Assembly: GCA_004557975.1 (NCBI GenBank) | Contig: SFEV01000016.1 | Location: forward strand, 1 to 48,145 | Direction of reading: 5' to 3' | From: Lachnospiraceae bacterium | Lineage (GTDB): Bacteria; Bacillota; Clostridia; Lachnospirales; Lachnospiraceae | Length of the DNA stretch: 48,145 nt | Shown here: in pieces, positions 42,401-48,145 of the stretch | Layout of the letters: each line of letters begins with the position of its first letter | Numbering within the stretch: the stretch's first letter is position 1 | The notes under the pieces: generated by a model | Database searches by the model: none | What the model was told of the DNA's origin: nothing | The model's input: the letters and a program-made list of their open reading frames with translations, nothing else | Position numbers and translations under genes: made by a program

Positions 42401-43885
42401 TTTGATATTCCCTTTGAGACGTTTTTGGGATTCAAGGGAAACAAGGAGCCGGATATCGACCTGAACTTCTCCGGTGAGTATCAGAGTAAGGCGCATAAAT
42501 ACACAGAAGTAATTTTCGGAGCGGGGCAGACCTTCCGCGCCGGTACAATCGGTACGCTGGCGGACAAGACAGCTTTCGGCTACGTGAAAAAGTATTATGA
42601 GGAGCGGGATGTCCACAAGCGCAACTGTGAGATTGACCGTATTGTCCAGGGCTGCGTCGGTGTGCGCCGTACGACGGGACAGCACCCGGGCGGTATCATC
42701 GTTTTGCCGATTGGTGAGGAAATCTATTCCTTTACCCCGGTGCAGCACCCTGCCAACGATACGGAGACAGACATTATAACGACACATTTTGACTACCATT
42801 CCATTGACCACAACCTGCTGAAGCTGGATATTCTCGGACACGATGATCCGACCATGATCCGTATGCTGGAGGATCTGACAGGGATCGACGCAAAAAAAAT
42901 CCCTCTGGATGATCCAGGTGTCATGTCTCTGTTTTCCAGTACGGAGGCACTGGGAATTACACCGGAGGATCTGGGAGGCGTACCCCTTGGCTCTCTCGGT
43001 ATCCCTGAGTTCGGCACAGAATTTGCCATGCAGATGCTGATTGACACGAAGCCCACCCACTTTTCAGATCTTGTCCGGATTGCAGGGCTTGCCCACGGTA
43101 CCGATGTGTGGCTCGGCAACGCCCAGACGCTGATCCAGGAGGGAAAGGCGACGATTTCCACGGCAATCTGTACACGAGACGATATCATGGTCTATCTGAT
43201 CGGAAAGGGAATGGACAGTGAGCTTTCCTTTACCATCATGGAGAGCGTGCGTAAAGGAAAAGGCCTGAAGGAAGAGTGGGAGAAAGAGATGATTGCCCAC
43301 GATGTGCCGGACTGGTATATCTGGTCCTGCAAAAAAATCAAGTACATGTTCCCGAAGGCCCACGCGGCAGCATACGTGATGATGGCATGGCGAATTGCCT
43401 ACTGCAAGATCAATTATCCTCTGGCTTACTATGCGGCGTATTTCAGCATCCGTGCCTCGGGCTTTGACTATGAGCTGATGTGTCTCGGGAAAGAAAAACT
43501 GCTGTATTATATGAAGGATTTTGAGAAGCGGATGGATTCGCTCAGCAAAAAAGAGCAGGATTCCTACAAAGATATGAAATCTGTGCTGGAAATGTACGCC
43601 CGCGGCTTTGAGTTTACGAAAATTGACATTTACCAGGCACAGGCCACACGTTTCCAGATCGTTGACGGAAAAATCATGCCGTCTCTCAGCTCGATTTCCG
43701 GTCTGGGAGATAAGGCGGCGGCTGCCATTGTGGATGCAGCAAAGGACGGCCCCTTCCTTTCGAAGGATGATTTCCAGACAAGGACAAAGGTCAGCAAGAC
43801 GGTGACTGATCTGCTGGCTGATCTGAAGATTCTTGACGGACTGCCGGAGACGAACCAGCTGTCGATTTTTGATTTTGCAGTGTAG
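39428..43885 (+). CDS. polC: DNA polymerase III PolC-type alpha subunit
   Basis: Main replicative polymerase of low-GC Gram-positives, with built-in proofreading. 1485 residues: N-terminal domain with a charged Lys/Glu linker, OB fold (about 240-340), PHP domain beginning ELHCHTKMSDMDGV (about 375) interrupted by the DEDD exonuclease (FVVFDLETTGFSPEKNRIIEIG; MVAHNASFDMSF; HHRAVDDAG; about 455-620), a zinc-binding insert (CPNCHYSDF ... CPRCGTKL), the palm with catalytic acids in EPDIDLNFSGE, and a C-terminal HhH motif (GLGDKAAAAIV). AAAGGAG ends eight bases before the ATG at 39428; an in-frame GTG at 39419 lies inside that sequence and is not the start. Confidence 0.97.
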   Translation: MQKPFFEVFPTLELGESLQSLMEFVRVNRITLNPDRDFMRIYLESDKLIHKKYIYEIEQAVKDQLFSDVRMTVKIIEKFILSKQYTPRKLIPVYEDSILLELKNYNALLYSLLRESEKIFSDEYTLCLKIPDTVIADGKEKELLEILEKIFCERCGLDFHVSTQRVEPKKNKKRELQDRELEQEVAAIRQNYETVKAEESRQENQEQPDKKRSPKPDKKEAARSEGAKEAPKKKSFFQSGDRFGGMRRSDNPDVIFGRDFEGEPVTIESIVQEIGSVIIRGQVLSVEVRELRIEKTLLIFNITDFTDTIGVKMFVKQEQVQELAAEIKAGVFLKISGVTSLDRFDSQLTIGNIMGIKKIPDFREKRMDTYAQKRVELHCHTKMSDMDGVTDAHTLIERAISWGMPALAITDHGAVQAFPEANHAIPKGSDFKVIYGMEAYLVDDLKEIAVNTKGQSLDSDFVVFDLETTGFSPEKNRIIEIGAVKVQNGKITDKFSTFVNPEVPIPFRIEELTSINDNMVLDAPVIGQILPQFMEFCEGCVMVAHNASFDMSFIEANCERLGIPCDKTSVDTVAMARVLLPALNRFKLDTVAKAVGVPLGHHHRAVDDAGCTAEIFEKFLAMLETRGIKTLDGLNELGKSSKDQIKKLPTYHAILLAKNDIGRVNLYRLVSWSHIDYYNRRPRVPKSVLQKYREGLILGSACEAGELYQALVRGAPHPEIARLVEFYDYLEIQPLGNNMFMTRDGYDDRKTVDDLIDLNKKIVELGEQYNKPVVATCDVHFIDPQDEIYRRIIMASKGFKDADDQAPLYLRTTEEMLKEFAYLGDEKAHEVVIDNTNLIADMCEKISPVRPDKCPPVIENSDQILRNLCYEKAHEIYGDPLPEIVLERLERELNSIISNGFAVMYIIAQKLVWKSNADGYLVGSRGSVGSSFVATMSGITEVNPLSPHYYCPNCHYSDFDSEEVKKYAGMAGCDMPDKDCPRCGTKLKKEGFDIPFETFLGFKGNKEPDIDLNFSGEYQSKAHKYTEVIFGAGQTFRAGTIGTLADKTAFGYVKKYYEERDVHKRNCEIDRIVQGCVGVRRTTGQHPGGIIVLPIGEEIYSFTPVQHPANDTETDIITTHFDYHSIDHNLLKLDILGHDDPTMIRMLEDLTGIDAKKIPLDDPGVMSLFSSTEALGITPEDLGGVPLGSLGIPEFGTEFAMQMLIDTKPTHFSDLVRIAGLAHGTDVWLGNAQTLIQEGKATISTAICTRDDIMVYLIGKGMDSELSFTIMESVRKGKGLKEEWEKEMIAHDVPDWYIWSCKKIKYMFPKAHAAAYVMMAWRIAYCKINYPLAYYAAYFSIRASGFDYELMCLGKEKLLYYMKDFEKRMDSLSKKEQDSYKDMKSVLEMYARGFEFTKIDIYQAQATRFQIVDGKIMPSLSSISGLGDKAAAAIVDAAKDGPFLSKDDFQTRTKVSKTVTDLLADLKILDGLPETNQLSIFDFAV

Positions 43886-43898
43886 AGGGAGAACAAAA

Positions 43899-44426
43899 AT
43901 GCTTGAAATATTTTACCCGGATGACTATCTGGATTCCACATACGTCATTGATTTTGACAGCCTTTATCAGAGAGGCTACCGCGGCATCATTTTTGATATC
44001 GACAATACGCTGGTCCCCCACGGTGCACCGGCGGACGAGCGCGCCAGGCGGCTGTTTGCCCATCTGAAGGAGCTGGGTTTTTCCTGCTGCCTTCTCTCCA
44101 ACAACCAGCTTCCACGCGTCGAGATGTTCAACAGGGACATACACGTCCACTATCTGGAAAATGCCCACAAGCCTTCGGTAAAGGGCTATGAGAAGGCCAT
44201 GCAGAAGATGGGGACGAACCGGCAGAACACCCTGTTCGTCGGAGACCAGCTCTTCACCGATGTATTCGGGGCGAGAAGAACGGGAATCTACTCCATTCTT
44301 GTGAAGCCGATTCATCCGAAGGAGGAGATCCAGATAGTGCTGAAGCGTTATCTTGAGAAGATTGTGCTGTTTTTTTACAGGAGATCACTCAGAAGAAAAA
44401 GCAGGGATCAACGGTACGGGAAATGA
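43899..44426 (+). CDS. YqeG-family HAD-type phosphatase
   Basis: 175-residue HAD IIIA-type hydrolase resembling YqeG. The nucleophile motif is IIFDIDNTLVPHG, followed by CLLSNNQ (motif II Ser), KPSVKGYEKAM (Lys) and FVGDQLFTDVFGARRTG (motif IV Asp). A phosphatidylglycerophosphate phosphatase role has been proposed for related proteins in other organisms; I do not assert it here. AGAGGGAG precedes the ATG at 43899. It lies 13 bases after polC in the same direction, and rarA follows 36 bases later. The C-terminus is strongly basic. Confidence 0.88.
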   Translation: MLEIFYPDDYLDSTYVIDFDSLYQRGYRGIIFDIDNTLVPHGAPADERARRLFAHLKELGFSCCLLSNNQLPRVEMFNRDIHVHYLENAHKPSVKGYEKAMQKMGTNRQNTLFVGDQLFTDVFGARRTGIYSILVKPIHPKEEIQIVLKRYLEKIVLFFYRRSLRRKSRDQRYGK

Positions 44427-44462
44427 CAGAAAATAAACAACAGGTGAAAGAAGGATTACAGT

Positions 44463-45782
44463 ATGAGGGGACAGATGTCTCTATTTGATGACAGGGAGCA
44501 GATGGCTCCTCTTGCCAGCCGCCTGCGGCCGACGAATCTGGACGAATACGTGGGACAGAAGCATCTCGTGGGAAAAGGAAAGATTCTGCGTCGGCTGATT
44601 GAGCAGGACCAGATTTCTTCCATGATTTTCTGGGGACCGCCAGGCGTTGGAAAGACGACGCTGGCAAGAATTATCGCAAAGCAGACGCAGGCGGAATTTG
44701 TGGAATTCAGCGCCGTGACCAGCGGAATCAAAGAGATTAAAGAGGTGATGCAGCAGGCAGAGTACAACAGGCGTGTGGGAATCCGGACGCTTCTGTTTGC
44801 GGACGAGATTCACCGTTTCAATAAAGCGCAGCAGGATGCCTTTCTTCCGTATGTGGAGAAGGGCAGCATTATTCTCGTCGGCGCAACGACAGAAAATCCT
44901 TCTTTTGAGATTAATTCCGCTCTGCTTTCCAGATGTAAAGTATTTATTCTGAAGGCTCTGGAGGAGGAGGACCTTCTGGAGCTTCTGCATCATGCGCTTA
45001 AGAGTCCGAAGGGCCTTGGAAACCAGCAGATACAGATCGGTGAAGAACAGCTTGGAGCCATTGCACGTTTCTCAAACGGAGATGCACGGACGGCGCTGAA
45101 TACACTGGAGATGGGCGTGCTGAACGGCACAATCGGAAAGGACGGAGTGATCCGCGTGGATGAGGATATCCTGGCACAGTGCATGAACCGCCGTTCGCTT
45201 TTGTATGACAAGAACGGGGAGGAGCACTACAACCTCATATCCGCCCTCCACAAATCCATGCGCAACAGTGACCCGGACGCGGCCGTGTACTGGATGTGCC
45301 GGATGCTGGACAGCGGTGAAGACCCGCTGTATATTGCGCGCAGGCTGGTGCGCTTTGCAAGTGAGGATGTGGGAATGGCGGATTCCAACGCACTTCAGGT
45401 GGCTGTGGCTGCATATCAGGCCTGCCATTTTCTCGGAATGCCGGAGTGTGACGTTCACCTGACCCATGCAGTCGTATATCTTTCCATGGCGCCCAAGTCC
45501 AATGCATTGTATCGTGCCTGCCAGTCCTGCAGGAAGGATATCAGTGTGCTTCCTGCTGAGCCGGTGCCGCTGCAGATCTGCAACGCGCCTACCTCACTGA
45601 TGAAGAACCTGCACTACGGAGAAGGGTATGTGTATGCCCACGACACGCAGGAGAAGCTGACGAAGATGCAGTGTCTTCCGGAGGCTCTGGCGGGACGCCG
45701 CTACTATGAGCCCACCGGAGAGGGCAGTGAAAAGCAGGTGAAGGAACGGCTGGAGCAGATTCTGGAGTGGAAGCGGTCGTAG
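44463..45782 (+). CDS. rarA: replication-associated recombination protein A (AAA+ ATPase)
   Basis: AAA+ ATPase (MgsA/WRNIP1 family) that acts at stalled replication forks. 439 residues: MSLFDD and LASRLRPTNLDEYVGQKHLVG at the start, Walker A FWGPPGVGKTTLARII, Walker B LLFADEIHRFNKAQQD, sensor ATTENPSFEIN, arginine finger region SRCKVF, and the C-terminal tetramerisation part (RRLVRFASEDVGMAD; APTSLMKNLHYGEGY). Normal length. AAGGA lies before the ATG at 44463; a second in-frame ATG four codons on is possible. It ends seven bases before the convergent pyrC stop. Confidence 0.96.
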   Translation: MRGQMSLFDDREQMAPLASRLRPTNLDEYVGQKHLVGKGKILRRLIEQDQISSMIFWGPPGVGKTTLARIIAKQTQAEFVEFSAVTSGIKEIKEVMQQAEYNRRVGIRTLLFADEIHRFNKAQQDAFLPYVEKGSIILVGATTENPSFEINSALLSRCKVFILKALEEEDLLELLHHALKSPKGLGNQQIQIGEEQLGAIARFSNGDARTALNTLEMGVLNGTIGKDGVIRVDEDILAQCMNRRSLLYDKNGEEHYNLISALHKSMRNSDPDAAVYWMCRMLDSGEDPLYIARRLVRFASEDVGMADSNALQVAVAAYQACHFLGMPECDVHLTHAVVYLSMAPKSNALYRACQSCRKDISVLPAEPVPLQICNAPTSLMKNLHYGEGYVYAHDTQEKLTKMQCLPEALAGRRYYEPTGEGSEKQVKERLEQILEWKRS

Positions 45783-45789
45783 GACAGAC

Positions 45790-47106
45790 TCAGGATTTCC
45801 ACACAACTTTGCCGCGGCAGATCGTGTACCTGACCCTGCCGTAAAGCTGCATACCGGTAAAGGGCGTGTTCTCGGATCTGGACTGGTAATGTCCCGCTGT
45901 AAAAGCTTCTTCAGGATTGAAAATCACCAGGTCGGCGGCTGCGCCCTCAGCGAGAATTCCGTAGGGGAGAGCAGAGATGATTCGTTCCGTCTCATTTTCG
46001 GGAGCGCTGTCATTTCTGAGCATCTCCGTTTTTGTCCTGGCAGTTGCGCTTAGCCTGTAGAGCCGTCCGGGATTTACAGTCATTTTTTCAAGAAGCTGCA
46101 TCATAGTCAGATGTCCCGGGCGTACCAGATTGGTGATGCCGAGGGCAAGGGATGTCTCCAGTCCGATGATGCCGCTTGGCGCATCAAAAAAGTTCTCTTT
46201 TTTCTTTTCTTCCGTGCTGTGGGGAGCATGGTCTGTCGCAATCACATCGATGGTTCCGTCCTTCAGTCCAAGGATAATCTCCTGACGGTCCTTCTCTGTG
46301 CGAAGGGGAGGATTCATTTTCGCATAAGTTCCGTATACGTCTACGGCTTTCTCCGTCAGAGAAAAATGGTGGGGAGTCGCTTCTGCATACACGTGTGCTC
46401 CCAGCGATTTCGCTGTCCTTACGAGGGCAACGGAATTGGCAGAGCTGATATGCTGGATATTGACCGTGGCTCCCGTGTGCAGGGCAATCATACAGTCCCG
46501 CGCAACAAGCACATCTTCGGCGACGGCAGGAGCAGTGCTGTTTGCACCGCTTTTTTCGATAAAGGCAGGGTCTTCCTCATGGAACGAGAGCGGGAGATCC
46601 AGCTTTTTTGCACACTCCATTGCTCTGCATGTAAGAGCTGCGTCCAGCAGCGGAATCCCGTCATCTGTAAAGCCGCATGCGCCATTATCTGCAAGCGCTT
46701 CAAAATCAGTAAGCTCTTTTCCCTTCAGCCCCTGTGAGACTGCACCTGCGAAACGGACGCGGACAGGTTCTTCCGTGGCGCGTTTCACAAGATCAGACAG
46801 TGTTGCGGTATTGTCCACCGGCGGTTTTGTATTTGCCATGCACACAACCGTCGTGAAGCCTCCCGCAGCGGCGGCCATGGCTCCTGTATGCAGGTCTTCC
46901 TTATATGTGAGGCCGGGATCACGAAAATGCACGTGTACATCCACAAGGCCGGGAGCTACGATGCAGGAAGAAGCGTCAATGACTTCTTCTTCATCATGCG
47001 GGGACAGAATACCGATTCCGGCAATCATACCGTTTTCGATACGCAGATCTGCCTTTATTTCCTGGCCGTTGGCCGGTGAAATCAAAGTTCCGTTTTTTAT
47101 CAGCAT
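45790..47106 (-). CDS. pyrC: dihydroorotase
   Basis: Third step of pyrimidine synthesis, carbamoyl-aspartate to dihydroorotate. 438 residues of the long (class I) type: DVHVHFRDPGLTYKED with the metal-binding HxH, FHEEDP, NIQHISSANS, and ATDHAPHSTEEK with the catalytic Asp. The start at 47106 follows AGAGGTAG and gives MLIKNGTLISPANG; an in-frame ATG at 47145 lacks a ribosome site. No other pyr gene is adjacent, so it is apparently transcribed alone from the promoter at 47199. Confidence 0.96.
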   Translation of the reverse strand: MLIKNGTLISPANGQEIKADLRIENGMIAGIGILSPHDEEEVIDASSCIVAPGLVDVHVHFRDPGLTYKEDLHTGAMAAAAGGFTTVVCMANTKPPVDNTATLSDLVKRATEEPVRVRFAGAVSQGLKGKELTDFEALADNGACGFTDDGIPLLDAALTCRAMECAKKLDLPLSFHEEDPAFIEKSGANSTAPAVAEDVLVARDCMIALHTGATVNIQHISSANSVALVRTAKSLGAHVYAEATPHHFSLTEKAVDVYGTYAKMNPPLRTEKDRQEIILGLKDGTIDVIATDHAPHSTEEKKKENFFDAPSGIIGLETSLALGITNLVRPGHLTMMQLLEKMTVNPGRLYRLSATARTKTEMLRNDSAPENETERIISALPYGILAEGAAADLVIFNPEEAFTAGHYQSRSENTPFTGMQLYGRVRYTICRGKVVWKS

Positions 47107-47198
47107 AATGCTACCTCTTTTCAGTTCAGATTTGACGGATCCCATTCGCCGGAAGCTTTATCACAGTCAGGGATTGGCTTTCATCCGTCCTGGTAACC

Positions 47199-47227
47199 AT
47201 TTTATGGAATGAGGAGAAGCGTGTCAA
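47199..47227 (-). promoter_or_regulatory. promoter of pyrC
   Basis: Minus-strand TTGACA (47227-47222), 17-base spacer, TAAAAT (47204-47199). It leaves a leader of about 85 bases before pyrC, in which I see no clear PyrR-type attenuator. Confidence 0.8.
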
Positions 47228-47251
47228 GGAATAAACAAAAATCAGGATATA

Positions 47252-47280
47252 TTGATAATCGCCCAGGTAACTGATAAAAT
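47252..47280 (+). promoter_or_regulatory. promoter of ogt
   Basis: TTGATA (47252-47257) and TAAAAT (47275-47280) with a 17-base spacer, 28 bases before the chosen start. Confidence 0.75.
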
Positions 47281-47308
47281 AGCAAAAAAGTATGAAGAGG
47301 AGAAAAAT

Positions 47309-47824
47309 ATGTATTACCGAACAACGTACGAATCACCCGCAGGAATGCTTACACTGGCGGAAAACGGGGACAGCCTTGTGGGACTCTGGATAGATGGACA
47401 GAAATATTTTCCGGGGACTGTAGAGGAGGAGATGCAACCGAGAGATGATCGGAAGATATTTGATGATACGAAGCGCTGGCTTGACCGGTATTTTGCCGGA
47501 AAAAGACCGGAAATTTCCGAACTGCCCCTGGCGCCGTCAGGCAGTGAATTTCGCAGACACGTCTGGAGACTGCTGTGCGAAATTCCGTACGGGGAAGTCA
47601 CGACATACGGGGAGATTGCAAAAAAGATGGCTGTGCAAAGAAACAGAACCACCATGTCCGCGCAGGCTGTGGGCGGAGCGGTAGGGCACAATCCCATCTC
47701 CATTATCATTCCCTGCCATCGCGTGATTGGGACGGATGGCAGCCTGACCGGGTACGCAGGAGGTCTGGAACTGAAGCGAAAGCTGCTTGAGCTGGAAGGC
47801 GTGGATGTGTCGTGTCTCAGATAA
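47309..47824 (+). CDS. ogt: methylated-DNA--[protein]-cysteine S-methyltransferase
   Basis: Repairs O6-methylguanine by moving the alkyl group to its own cysteine. 171 residues: a short N-terminal ribonuclease-like domain (YYRTTYESPAGMLTLAENGD) and the helix-turn-helix repair domain with IPYGEVTTYGEIAKKM, GGAVGHNPISIIIPCHRVIG (acceptor Cys in PCHRV) and TGYAGGLELKRKLLELEG. GAGGAG lies before the ATG at 47309. An in-frame ATG at 47252 coincides with the -35 box and is rejected. Confidence 0.95.
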   Translation: MYYRTTYESPAGMLTLAENGDSLVGLWIDGQKYFPGTVEEEMQPRDDRKIFDDTKRWLDRYFAGKRPEISELPLAPSGSEFRRHVWRLLCEIPYGEVTTYGEIAKKMAVQRNRTTMSAQAVGGAVGHNPISIIIPCHRVIGTDGSLTGYAGGLELKRKLLELEGVDVSCLR

Positions 47825-47870
47825 AGAATTCCTTACGTACTCTGCTCACAGGCACTCTGCGCTCCGCAGG

Positions 47871-47899
47871 TTGATGTCATGACAGAACCGGTATAAGAT
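47871..47899 (+). promoter_or_regulatory. possible promoter of the XRE fragment
   Basis: TTGATG (47871-47876) and TAAGAT (47894-47899), 17-base spacer. The -10 match is modest; TATAAG at 47892 is an alternative with shorter spacing. Confidence 0.4.
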
Positions 47900-47930
47900 A
47901 AGCTCATCACCATAAAGGGAGGCAAACAGA

Positions 47931-48065
47931 ATGAGCTATGTGACGGGAAAAGTAATAAGAGAATTAAGGGAAAAACAGAAAATTACACAGAAAGAGCTGG
48001 CAGAAAAAATTAATGTCAGTGACAAGACAGTTTCGAAATGGGAAACTGGAGTTTCCCAAAGTTAA
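47931..48065 (+). pseudogene. broken XRE-type helix-turn-helix regulator
   Basis: The frame codes 44 residues: VIRELREKQKITQKELAEKINVSDKTVSKWETG is a complete N-terminal Cro/C1-type HTH, then only VSQS before a stop. In such regulators the segment after SKWETG normally continues with a K/R-G-x-P-D-type helix and more domains. Shifting by one base at about 48050 gives FPKVKD, close to that expected text, but the frame then runs into a stop near 48125. So a frameshift or small deletion has probably inactivated it, or the rest was replaced. A good AGGGAGG ribosome site and a promoter remain. The window ends 80 bases later. Confidence 0.6.
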
Positions 48066-48145
48066 AGATACCACATCAATCCCACGCGGACTTTTGCTCA
48101 ACCGATACAGCCGGAGGGCTGGATAACAAGAAAAGGCGGTATGCG

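Overview
The window looks like chromosomal DNA from a gut-type member of the Lachnospiraceae (Firmicutes, Clostridia). It carries a Gram-positive PolC replicase, a fused SecDF, the SCIFF peptide with its radical SAM maturase, a clostridial Rnf complex, a GH112 phosphorylase typical of gut glycan users, and Shine-Dalgarno sequences of the GGAGG type. Most genes are housekeeping. I see no prophage, insertion sequence, CRISPR array, rRNA or tRNA.

Layout. 1-8.6 kb: pnp; a repeat-rich SH3b lipoprotein; an M18 aminopeptidase; then, on the minus strand, tyrA-aroA (aromatic amino acids). 8.8-13.3 kb: an EF-G-like GTPase and a GH112 phosphorylase. 13.5-21.8 kb: a minus-strand energy locus, rnfC-rnfDG(fused)-rnfE-rnfA-rnfB. 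An AraC regulator is divergent from it, and the flavinylating enzyme apbE, a Gx-type membrane transporter and an SGNH hydrolase lie beyond. 22.0-27.8 kb: scfA-scfB (SCIFF ranthipeptide), secDF, recJ. 27.9-29.6 kb: a histidine phosphatase, an HPr phosphocarrier and a small CmpB-like membrane protein. 29.7-45.8 kb: a THF riboswitch controlling folT, then a long co-directional run folC-pheA-DUF815 ATPase-ppx-ppk1-ispG-polC-yqeG-rarA. 45.8-48.1 kb: pyrC (minus), ogt, and a broken XRE-type regulator at the edge.

How the parts work together. ApbE should attach FMN to the Rnf subunits, which couple reduced ferredoxin to NAD+ with ion pumping. The folate riboswitch senses reduced folate and controls the uptake component FolT; FolC, which retains folates as polyglutamates, follows. 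Ppk1 and Ppx make and degrade polyphosphate next to an uncharacterised AAA+ ATPase. TyrA, AroA and PheA serve the shikimate and aromatic branches.

Most notable observations: an RnfD-RnfG fusion with a serine in the RnfG flavin-acceptor motif; a Cys-rich tail on RnfE; a lipoprotein combining two SH3b domains, Glu/Thr-rich 13-residue repeats and a periplasmic-binding-like C-terminal domain; a dispersed palindromic element of about 67 bp in three copies with a compensatory base-pair change, one copy supplying the last codons of a gene; and two hairpins between the SCIFF precursor and its maturase. All functional statements come from reading the sequence and recalling families; no searches were run.
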